Shown: positions 1-6,127 of the stretch, one piece after another | How the letters are laid out: the number at the start of each line of letters is the position of its first letter | Position numbering within the stretch: the first letter of the stretch is position 1 | Translations under genes and position numbers: made by a program | Assembly (NCBI GenBank): GCA_028695865.1 | Contig: JAQVID010000149.1 | Location: 1 to 7,151, forward strand | DNA from: Thermoguttaceae bacterium | GTDB lineage: Bacteria; Planctomycetota; Planctomycetia; Pirellulales; Thermoguttaceae | Direction of reading: 5' to 3' | Length of the DNA: 7,151 bases | Notes under the pieces: generated by a model | The model's input: only the letters and a program-made list of their open reading frames with translations | Told to the model about the DNA's origin: nothing | Database searches by the model: none

Positions 1-1
1 T

Positions 2-1519
2 TGCAAAATTGAGGCTCAAAAGAAAAAGGCCAACGCGTTTGACGGTTTTATTCAGTCCGATTCCGGCACATGGACTATCGCAAACTGCCGCGAAGCCTGG
101 CCAAAAGGGATTGCCGTCGATTCCAATCGTCTCGATTTTTCGATTCTGCCCGAGCTTGAACCGAATTATATGCCCGATGAGGCAAAAAAGAGTGTCGGTT
201 ATTTGATCCGATATTATTGGCTCAAAGACGGATGTTATTTGTTTAAACGCGGCATGGAAATTCGACAGGATTTCTGGTATTCCAGGAATGTTTCCGGCAC
301 TCCACAGGAAAACGCGAAATGGGCGTCGAACAGTCTGTTTGCCGCCGCGGACCCCGAGTATTATTGTTCAACCGGAACGTTTCCGCCTGTCTGTCCCGTG
401 AAGAAAGGCGTTTTCGACGCTTACGAAAAAGCATTTCAGGATTCGTTCCGGAATTTGGAACAAGGTCGTAAAGAACGGGGTGAATACGGCTGGATGAATT
501 TCGGCGACTGGTTCGGCGAACGTACCTGGAACTGGGGCGACAACGAGTACGACATGTCTTATACGTGTGCTTTGCAGTTTATTCGCTCCGGGAATCTTGC
601 CTGTTTAAAACGCGGTACGGAAATGGCCGTGCATTACGCGACCATTGATTTCAAAGCCTTGCCCTGGGAGCCAAAAATGCGCGAACTCATGTACCGACAT
701 TGTGCCGGACACGTCAACGGATTCTTTGATCCCGACGATCCCCGAACGGCTCCTTTGCTCAAAGACCCTGAATGGAAAGCCGAGTCGGATGGCGGTGGTG
801 GTCACGCTTATCAGCCGGGCAACTATTACATCGGGTGTTTGACCGGCGACAAACGGCTGTGCGAAGTCGGGCAATTGGCCAGTTGGAATCAAGCCAAGCG
901 GTACACGCCTAAATTCAATTTCGGAATTGAACGCGCCGCCGGTTGGCCCATGAATAACGCCGTCTATTCCTACAACTTCACAGGCAATCCTTACTTCCTG
1001 AATGCGGCCAATATTTATTTCGAGAAAATCCTTGAAAAACAAAACAAGGAAACCGGTTGCTTTGACATGCACCAAAATCCGCGCGAATGCGATTGTCCTG
1101 ACAAAGCCAATCATAAAGGCGGCAAGGCGTTTGCCGTGGGTATTTTGCTTCATTCCCTGATTCGGTACAATGAAGTATGCCCGTCGAAAGATGTTGAAAA
1201 CGTAATTGTTCGTTCCGCCGATTGGCTTCTGGATGAATCCTGGAACGAAGAAGCAAAAGGCTTTCGGTACAAAACCGGTTGTCCCAAGTTTGCCAATAAA
1301 GGATGGTATACCGTGTTGGTCACGGAAGGAATCGCTTTTGCCGGACAGGCAACAGGCAATCCCCGTTATATTGCTTTCCTGAAGCGAACGCTTGGTCCTG
1401 AACTGGCCAAGACATCCGGCAGTGGTCGAAGCAGTGGCAAGGAGTTCTCGCAAAGGTATCGCCAGTTGCCGCATACACTGTATTATCTGCAGAAGGCCGG
1501 GATCAATAATCCCGATTGA
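2..1519 (+). CDS. PcRGLX-like (exo-rhamnogalacturonan lyase / PL26-like) protein, 3' part
   Basis: This open frame enters from the left edge and ends at TGA 1517-1519, giving 505 residues of a longer protein, so the first in-frame ATG at 170 is internal. Seen: an early segment with REAWPKGI and LDFSILPEL, then RYYWLKDG, resembles the central beta-sandwich of PcRGLX-like proteins. From about residue 160 the motifs NFGDWFGER, WGDNEYDM, RHCAGH, a glycine run plus HAYQPG, and CLTGDKRL resemble the C-terminal alpha/alpha-toroid domain. Known of the family: the fungal founder removes unsaturated rhamnogalacturonan units from pectin, but many bacterial homologues are untested, so lyase activity here is inferred. 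Family members are usually exported; the signal peptide would lie outside the window. No sugar-use neighbour is visible, and the downstream repeat array begins 13 bases after the stop. An alternative is another (alpha/alpha)6 glycosidase or a non-catalytic relative. Family call fairly sure, substrate unsure. Confidence 0.8.
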   Translation, partial: CKIEAQKKKANAFDGFIQSDSGTWTIANCREAWPKGIAVDSNRLDFSILPELEPNYMPDEAKKSVGYLIRYYWLKDGCYLFKRGMEIRQDFWYSRNVSGTPQENAKWASNSLFAAADPEYYCSTGTFPPVCPVKKGVFDAYEKAFQDSFRNLEQGRKERGEYGWMNFGDWFGERTWNWGDNEYDMSYTCALQFIRSGNLACLKRGTEMAVHYATIDFKALPWEPKMRELMYRHCAGHVNGFFDPDDPRTAPLLKDPEWKAESDGGGGHAYQPGNYYIGCLTGDKRLCEVGQLASWNQAKRYTPKFNFGIERAAGWPMNNAVYSYNFTGNPYFLNAANIYFEKILEKQNKETGCFDMHQNPRECDCPDKANHKGGKAFAVGILLHSLIRYNEVCPSKDVENVIVRSADWLLDESWNEEAKGFRYKTGCPKFANKGWYTVLVTEGIAFAGQATGNPRYIAFLKRTLGPELAKTSGSGRSSGKEFSQRYRQLPHTLYYLQKAGINNPD

Positions 1520-1661
1520 AACGATGAAACGCGCAATACGCGGAGTGAAAAAGCAGTGTTACGCAGTGGAGCCGCCCCCTCCCGGGATCGCCTACACGTA
1601 AAGGTAAAACAGAGTTTTCGATTGTAAACCGGGGAGCTCTTTCGAAGCGTAAAGGTCGAAC

Positions 1662-1722
1662 CGGGAGCAAGCTCCCGCGTCAAGATTATTTAACGCACAC
1701 AAAAGCGGCGGCAAGCCGCCGC
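1662..1722. repeat. Paired GC-AA-GC hairpins, copy 1
   Basis: Two perfect inverted repeats share a two-base AA spacer: CGGGAGC-AA-GCTCCCG (1662-1677) and GCGGCGGC-AA-GCCGCCGC (1705-1722). A third, CCGC-TT-GCGG, follows at 1735-1744. No T tract follows, so these do not look like intrinsic terminators; they resemble REP-type palindromes. In copies 2 and 3 the interval between the two stems also forms GCGTTA...TAACGC; in copy 1 that left arm is mutated to GCGTCA. Confidence 0.75.
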
Positions 1723-1881
1723 ACTCCAAAATGTCCGCTTGCGGGGTTGGATTTTTGGGGAACCGCCGTTGGCGTCAAATTTGCGTGACTCAATTTAGGG
1801 CGATGAAAATTCATCAAGCCCGTATATGGAGCGAGTGAAACGAGCGCAATTAGGGAATGAGCGGTTCGAAGGTGTCACAAT

Positions 1882-1930
1882 ATTCCGTAATTCCGGTCAT
1901 GCGAGACCGAAATTACGGAATTGGTTTTTT
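1882..1930 (+). terminator. Long hairpin plus T tract, terminator-like, in repeat copy 1
   Basis: The left arm ATTCCGTAATTCCGGTC (1882-1898) pairs with GACCGAAATTACGGAAT (1905-1921) across the loop ATGCGA, with a single mismatch in 17 pairs. Six Ts follow at 1925-1930. The T tract is only on the + side, so it could end transcripts from the PcRGLX-like gene about 360 bases past its stop. It could equally be a structural part of the repeat; the stem is AT-rich for a terminator. Confidence 0.6.
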
Positions 1931-1948
1931 GGGCGATCGTATAACAGG

Positions 1949-1981
1949 GGTACGGCCTAACGGCCGCACCGGGTGCCTACC
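1949..1981. repeat. Branched palindrome, copy 1
   Basis: GGTA (1949-1952) and TACC (1978-1981) enclose CGGCC-TAAC-GGCCG (1953-1966) and CACC-G-GGTG (1967-1975), so the strand could fold as a small three-way junction. The same element lies at 2431-2463 in copy 2. Confidence 0.5.
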
Positions 1982-2141
1982 ATACGGAAACCGCTTGCGG
2001 GGTTGCTCCGCTGCAATACGCGGAGTGTGAAAGCAGTGTTACGCAGTGGAGCCGCACCCTCCCGGGATCGCCTACACGTAAAGGTAAAACAGAGTTTTCG
2101 ATTGTAAACCGGGGAGCTCTTTCGAAGCGTAAAGGTCGAAC

Positions 2142-2202
2142 CGGGAGCAAGCTCCCGCGTTACGATTATTTAACGCACACAAAAGCGGCGGCAAGCCGCC
2201 GC
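2142..2202. repeat. Paired GC-AA-GC hairpins, copy 2
   Basis: Same arrangement as in copy 1: the 7-bp stem at 2142-2157 and the 8-bp stem at 2185-2202. An intact GCGTTA (2157-2162) / TAACGC (2171-2176) stem lies between them. Confidence 0.75.
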
Positions 2203-2363
2203 ACTCCAAAATGTCCGCTTGCGGGGTTGGATTTTTGGGGAACCGGCGTTGGCGTCAAATTTGCGTGACTCAATTTAGGGCGCGATGAAAATTCATCAAG
2301 CCCGTATATGGAGCGAGTGAAACGAGCGCAATTAGGGAATGAGCGGTTCGAAGGTGTCACAAT

Positions 2364-2412
2364 ATTCCGTAATTCCGGTCATGCGAGACCGAAATTACGG
2401 AATTGGTTTTTT
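2364..2412 (+). terminator. Long hairpin plus T tract, terminator-like, in repeat copy 2
   Basis: Identical to the structure in copy 1, shifted by 482 bases: arms 2364-2380 and 2387-2403, T tract 2407-2412. It would act as a second, redundant stop for + strand transcription. The block holding it is absent from copy 3. Confidence 0.6.
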
Positions 2413-2623
2413 GGGCGATCGTATAACAGGGGTACGGCCTAACGGCCGCACCGGGTGCCTACCATACGGAAACCGCTTGCGGGGTTGCTCCGCTGCAATA
2501 CGCGGAGTGTGAAAGCAGTGTTACGCAGTGGAGCCGCACCCTCCCGGGATCGCCTACACGTAAAGGTAAAACAGAGTTTTCGATTGTAAACCGGGGAGCT
2601 CTTTCGAAGCGTAAAGGTCGAAC

Positions 2624-2684
2624 CGGGAGCAAGCTCCCGCGTTACGATTATTTAACGCACACAAAAGCGGCGGCAAGCCGCCGC
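2624..2684. repeat. Paired GC-AA-GC hairpins, copy 3
   Basis: The 7-bp stem at 2624-2639 and the 8-bp stem at 2667-2684 are identical to copy 2, including the GCGTTA/TAACGC pair between them. Confidence 0.75.
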
Positions 2685-2738
2685 ACTCCAAAATGTCCGC
2701 TTGCGGGGTTGGAATTTTTTGGGCTATCGCGTTGCAGG

Positions 2739-2771
2739 GGTACGGCCTGACGGCCGAACCGGGTGCCTACC
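2739..2771. repeat. Branched palindrome, copy 3 (variant loop)
   Basis: Same element as in copies 1 and 2, with the loop changed from TAAC to TGAC and one base pair of the second arm lost (CACC to AACC). The main CGGCC/GGCCG stem and the outer GGTA/TACC pair are intact even though the bases just to the left (2725-2734) have diverged. Confidence 0.5.
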
Positions 2772-2800
2772 ATACGGAAACCGCTTGCGCGGTTGCTCCG

Positions 2801-2838
2801 CCCCATTACGCGGCGTGTAAAAGCAGCGTGCGTGTGGA
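2801..2838 (+). repeat. Decayed start of a fourth repeat copy
   Basis: ATTACGCGGCGTGTAAAAGCAG followed by GTGGA aligns with the opening of copies 2 and 3 (AATACGCGGAGTGTGAAAGCAG ... GTGGA) with several mismatches and one or more small gaps. Similarity fades after about 2838. This suggests the array once extended further right. Confidence 0.6.
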
Positions 2839-2864
2839 ATTACGGACGAAAACGCCCACGCACG
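2819..2864 (-). terminator. Possible weak terminator downstream of the transglutaminase gene
   Basis: CGTGCGTG (2827-2834) pairs with CACGCACG (2857-2864), and GG/CC extends the stem past one bulged T, leaving a 17-base loop. Read on the - strand the stem is followed after four bases by only four Ts (2822-2819). The position, 45-90 bases after the stop of the - strand gene, is right for a terminator. The short T tract and large loop make it weak. Confidence 0.35.
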
Positions 2865-2908
2865 TTCACGTTGTCCCTCGATACGGAAAGCAAGGGCAGA
2901 GTTCGCTT

Positions 2909-5900
2909 TTATATTCTAAGCATTTCGGCTTTCCAGGGAGCCTCGATCGACGCGACGGCCTCGGCCAAACGTTCTGTCTCGCCCGGCTCCAAGGGACGAG
3001 AACCAAATTGAACCTGGTAATAAGCATCGACAATGGATTGGGCATTGTCTGCAATCCGGCTCCGAATCAGACCGACCCTGTCGCGCCATAGCGTCTCGGC
3101 CACTTCAGGCGATACATCCCGGCCCGTTGCCGCCACGCTAAATTCCCGAAGCAAAAATGAGTCCAAACGTTCATCTTTCATGCAACGCGTAATGAACTCC
3201 AGGGGCGTTTCGGACCGTGTTCGGGTTAAGTCCAGTCGGGCAAAACATTCTTCCAATCGCAAATAGAATCTCGCTTGAACCTGAATGACGTCCAGTTGTG
3301 TACGTTCACGCTTTTGTCGTGGCACCCAAAATCGCAACCACTTGCGTCCAATCCAGACAGCGGCAAGGACAACAAAAAGCAGTGGAATCACTCCACCCAC
3401 GAAATCAACGGAATTCCATCGGCCTCGCAACAGATTGCCCAAAAAATTCCGCGTTTTGTATACGAAACCGGGGACAAGATCAAGCCCGTATCGATGTTTG
3501 CCCACTTCCTTCCAAGCCGCCTTGAATGTATCAACCGCCGGCTTGTAGATCAAATTCTTTTGACGGCCATCGTTGTAATTCAAAATGTAAGTATTCCAAA
3601 AATTCTGCGCCATGGCCATCCAGACGTGATAACTTTTGGACACATCGCTGAACAAAGCGGCATCATACGAGGGAGTCGCGTCGAGACGCAGCCAGCCGCC
3701 ATTGGCCCACCATGCTTGTTGTGCTTCCATGTCGGTCGGAAACATTACATTGGTCTTCTGCCCGGAATGCAGCGATTCCGGGGCAATATAAGCCTCAACC
3801 CAGGAGTGCGCGTCCGACTGCCGTACCGTACCACGATCGCCCAATTCGGAACAATCGTAGTTCGTTTTAAACCCAATAACGATGCGTGACGGAATACCAA
3901 CGGCGCGAAGCATGAGCGCAAGCGTTCCGGCGAAATATTCACAGTGCCCTTTACGCTGCAACGAAACAAAATCTTCGATGGGATCCATATCCCGATTCCG
4001 TTCGACATTGTATCGGTAATACGCGAACCCGTTTTCGTCCCGAAGTTGACGTTCAAGATATTTTGCCCGACCGATTATGTCCGACTTGTCGAGCTCTGAC
4101 TCTTCGTCCCATTGGCGGGCAAGCGCACACAAACGACTTAGCAACTCTTCGTCCACCTGGAGCATATCGTCCACAATCCAGGTCACGTTTTCCTGATTCG
4201 GAATTAAATCGACCTGACGACTGTCGCGAAACGAATTCACATAAAGCTCGAACGTCGCGTAACGGAACGATTCGTTGATGGAGCGAATAAACCAGGTATC
4301 GTCGAAAAAGCCGCCTCCGCTTCTGGTGCCAACGCGGAAGAAGGGCCATACGGTAAAAACAACAGGCGAAGTGAACGGAACAATTTGAATCTGTTCACAA
4401 AACAGATCGTTGCCCGGATCGAAAACACCGTCGGTAAAAGCGCTTTGTTTTTCAAGAAACGTATGTCCCATATGGTACGCAGGAGAGGGAAACGGTGCGT
4501 TATTACTCTTAAAAACAGTGCGTTTTGCAACTGGCGGTCCCTGCTTTGAACCGGGTTTGGGGACTTTTTCGGTTTCCTCCGGTTTCTTGCTGGAAACGCG
4601 ACTCCAGCGGCGATTGGAATATTCGACGAGTGTAACCCCGCGCAAATAGACAGGCGTTCCGGATTTGACGTGAATCGGTTCCTGATTCAAAACGTCCTTG
4701 AAAGCAAGGGTTAAAACGACTTCGTGATTGTTTGCCGCAGGGCCAAGATCGCCCAATTGTATATGTTCACTAAAGCCGACGGCAGCCGTCGTCTGTTTTC
4801 GGGCTGATCGCCAACCGTCATGCCCGAATCGCAAATCGCCAAATTCCAACTTTTGAAATCGTGGAAAGATAAAGAAAATGATCGCGGCAAAAACGAGAGC
4901 CAAACAGGAATGCAGAAAGAGCTGTCCGACAAGGCCATTGGAAAGATAAATTCGTTCTCCGCTCCGATTGGCTCCGGAAAAGACCGGTCGTGTATACAGC
5001 AGCGGGAAACGACTTTGCTGATTTACTCCGGTTGTTTCAGCAATACCGCGATGTGGCGCGGCGACATCATCGGCGCCGGAAGCTTGTTCCCAAAAGCCGA
5101 ACAATCGATCTCCCCGGGCACCAAGTGTCGCCGGAAGCCGTTTCCGTTGCGCAACTTTTTTGGCCTTCTGGTCGGCAAACTTCTTTTGCATGTTTGTAAG
5201 GAAAAGGCGGGGATTCGTCAACAGAATTTTCAGTCCTGTCATCAGACTTCGAAACTGGAATTTGGGTAACGAACGCTTACTGTCCTGACGGAGAAAGACC
5301 TCATATTCATCGGTTTGCGCGCCAAATAAAATGTACACAGGAGTAAGGAAAAAAGTTTTCAGGGCCAGTCTGGTCAAATGTCCGACCCCGTGTTTTTCTT
5401 GAGGCGCCTCGGTCCCGAAGGCCGGACGAATGAACGCGTGCTTTTCGTAATATTCACGCTCATTGACCAAAAACAACAGAGTCAAAACGCAAATAATCGA
5501 AAAGCAGTATACCAGCAGAAGGGTCGCAAACAATATTCCTTGTTCAGAAACACAACCAACGCACACTTGCAGAAACGATATGGTTGTGAGCTGGAAGCAA
5601 ACCCGGGGTTCTTTCTTTTTAAAGAACAAAACCATCTGTACATACGCCAGAATGTTCGCAATGGAGTAAGCGAGGAATTCTGTCGGCGACCGCAGTAAGA
5701 CACCCAGGTGCGCACCAACAATCAGCAGAATAATGATATTGGCCCAACCGTCGGACAGGGCAAATCGCTCCTGTACATCGACCAGAATCAGGCCGGCAAG
5801 TATGATAATAAACGAAAGAATACAAATAAGGACAGAGGTCTGTTCGTCGCCCATTTGCAACATACACGTCGCAAGCAGTGCGCTGAACGCCAAATTCGCC

Positions 5901-5917
5901 GAAAGGAGTATTTTCAT
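2909..5917 (-). CDS. TgpA-like membrane transglutaminase-domain protein
   Basis: This 1002-residue membrane protein belongs to the DUF3488/transglutaminase-core class. Seen: hydrophobic segments at about 3-22, 28-46, 58-76, 82-98, 110-125 and 128-151, the last two flanking a KKKEPRVCFQL motif typical of this class. A hydrophilic, basic stretch spans about 155-330, a membrane segment about 332-351, an extracytoplasmic part 352-838, and a final membrane segment about 839-857. A DUF4129-like tail follows, with TPLEF near 905 and YYQVQFG near 970. The triad is intact: Cys659 in KGHCEYFAG, His704 in DAHSWVEAY, Asp746 in WLRLDATP. Family knowledge: these proteins may cleave or cross-link peptides at the cell surface, but substrates are mostly unknown. 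In many bacteria the gene sits with a MoxR ATPase and a DUF58 gene; neither is here. The ATG at 5917 has AGAGGA seven bases upstream and opens directly into membrane segment 1. Family call is secure, biochemical role is not. Confidence 0.93.
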   Translation of the reverse strand: MKILLSANLAFSALLATCMLQMGDEQTSVLICILSFIIILAGLILVDVQERFALSDGWANIIILLIVGAHLGVLLRSPTEFLAYSIANILAYVQMVLFFKKKEPRVCFQLTTISFLQVCVGCVSEQGILFATLLLVYCFSIICVLTLLFLVNEREYYEKHAFIRPAFGTEAPQEKHGVGHLTRLALKTFFLTPVYILFGAQTDEYEVFLRQDSKRSLPKFQFRSLMTGLKILLTNPRLFLTNMQKKFADQKAKKVAQRKRLPATLGARGDRLFGFWEQASGADDVAAPHRGIAETTGVNQQSRFPLLYTRPVFSGANRSGERIYLSNGLVGQLFLHSCLALVFAAIIFFIFPRFQKLEFGDLRFGHDGWRSARKQTTAAVGFSEHIQLGDLGPAANNHEVVLTLAFKDVLNQEPIHVKSGTPVYLRGVTLVEYSNRRWSRVSSKKPEETEKVPKPGSKQGPPVAKRTVFKSNNAPFPSPAYHMGHTFLEKQSAFTDGVFDPGNDLFCEQIQIVPFTSPVVFTVWPFFRVGTRSGGGFFDDTWFIRSINESFRYATFELYVNSFRDSRQVDLIPNQENVTWIVDDMLQVDEELLSRLCALARQWDEESELDKSDIIGRAKYLERQLRDENGFAYYRYNVERNRDMDPIEDFVSLQRKGHCEYFAGTLALMLRAVGIPSRIVIGFKTNYDCSELGDRGTVRQSDAHSWVEAYIAPESLHSGQKTNVMFPTDMEAQQAWWANGGWLRLDATPSYDAALFSDVSKSYHVWMAMAQNFWNTYILNYNDGRQKNLIYKPAVDTFKAAWKEVGKHRYGLDLVPGFVYKTRNFLGNLLRGRWNSVDFVGGVIPLLFVVLAAVWIGRKWLRFWVPRQKRERTQLDVIQVQARFYLRLEECFARLDLTRTRSETPLEFITRCMKDERLDSFLLREFSVAATGRDVSPEVAETLWRDRVGLIRSRIADNAQSIVDAYYQVQFGSRPLEPGETERLAEAVASIEAPWKAEMLRI

Positions 5918-5924
5918 GCGTTTG

Positions 5925-5930
5925 TCCTCT
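5925..5930 (-). promoter_or_regulatory. Ribosome binding site of the transglutaminase gene
   Basis: AGAGGA on the - strand lies seven bases before the ATG at 5917-5915. It supports that start over any upstream alternative. No convincing promoter was seen in the 210-base gap to ftsY, so read-through from ftsY is possible. Confidence 0.6.
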
Positions 5931-6127
5931 GTCTGACCTGCCCGGAAAATTTATGCCGACCCCATGTACCAACCCTGAGTACCGCCCCCTGGGTGCAAGC
6001 TCTTCCTGCGCCGCGTTTACCTGCACTCCCCCCAAAAAGGGAAACGCAACCCAAAACAAAGTACCGGCCGTACATACAATCAATGCCAATAGCCGCCTGT
6101 ACCCGACGGTTTCCGGTCAGTGAACGA

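Larger units (their letters stand above)
1533..2012 (+). repeat. Repeat copy 1 (480 bp, full)
   Basis: Full unit. By eye it differs from copy 2 at six substitutions (three near the 5' end, two just after the GCTCCCG arm, one in the AACCG[C/G]CGTT stretch). It also lacks a 2-bp GC present in copy 2 before GATGAAAATTCATC. This is about 98.5% identity. Strand is arbitrary; + is used because the T-tract hairpin faces that way. Confidence 0.92.
2013..2494 (+). repeat. Repeat copy 2 (482 bp, full)
   Basis: Full unit, two bases longer than copy 1 because of an extra GC at about 2281-2284. Its first 219 bases (2013-2231) are identical to the first 219 bases of copy 3 (2495-2713). The junction with copy 1 creates a CTCCGC/GCGGAG inverted pair at 2006-2025. 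Confidence 0.92.
2495..2800 (+). repeat. Repeat copy 3 (internally shortened)
   Basis: The first 219 bases match copy 2 exactly. The sequence then passes directly from GGGGTTGGA (ending 2713) into TTTTTTGGGC-type sequence that in copy 2 lies about 176 bases further on. The missing block contains the GATGAAAATTCATC palindrome and the long T-tract hairpin. The remaining roughly 90 bases are more diverged from copy 2 (about eight substitutions) than the first part. Confidence 0.88.
1533..2838. repeat. Tandem array of a ~480-bp palindrome-rich non-coding unit
   Basis: Nearly the whole gap between the two converging genes consists of head-to-tail copies of one unit. Copy starts at 1533, 2013 and 2495 are marked by GCAATACGCGGAGTG, giving periods of 480 and 482 bases. 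A fourth, decayed start appears near 2801 (ATTACGCGGCGTGTAAAAGC). No reading frame in the unit looks like a protein or is kept by the 2-bp indel between copies. Each copy holds several perfect short hairpins and one long hairpin with a T tract. No transposase, integrase or inverted terminal repeats were found. The left boundary is sharp: similarity ends at 1533, 13 bases after the stop codon of the upstream gene. The right boundary is ragged, fading near 2838. Between 2839 and 2908 nothing else was recognised apart from the right arm of a weak hairpin. Confidence 0.93.

Noticed and set aside
605..1474. 289-codon open frame on the - strand opposite the PcRGLX-like gene.
   Set aside because: It lies wholly antisense to a gene with clear family motifs, has no recognisable domain, and reads as low-complexity shadow sequence.
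1950..2235. GCCTAAC and GTTGGAT in the repeat, resembling integron attC core sites (RYYYAAC / GTTRRRY).
   Set aside because: The two motifs are about 270 bases apart, lack the paired inner sites and imperfect inverted structure of attC, and no integrase or cassette gene is present. GCCTAAC is simply part of the GGCC-TAAC-GGCC palindrome, and copy 3 has GCCTGAC.
2166..2360. 64-codon - strand frame inside repeat copy 2.
   Set aside because: The 2-bp indel between copies 1 and 2 breaks the frame in copy 1 and the corresponding block is missing in copy 3, so it is not conserved as protein.
1533..2838. Possible CRISPR array.
   Set aside because: The unit is 480 bases and nearly identical throughout, with no short direct repeats separated by unique spacers and no cas gene.
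2693..3091. 132-codon + strand frame spanning the end of the repeat array and the 3' end of the transglutaminase gene.
   Set aside because: It crosses from repeat DNA into antisense of a real gene; the part in the repeat is not kept as a frame in other copies.
5904..5936. AGGAG followed by ATG on the + strand (5916), looking like a well-placed ribosome site and start.
   Set aside because: The frame ends after six codons (TGA at 5934-5936) and lies opposite the start of the - strand transglutaminase gene; coincidence is the simplest reading.
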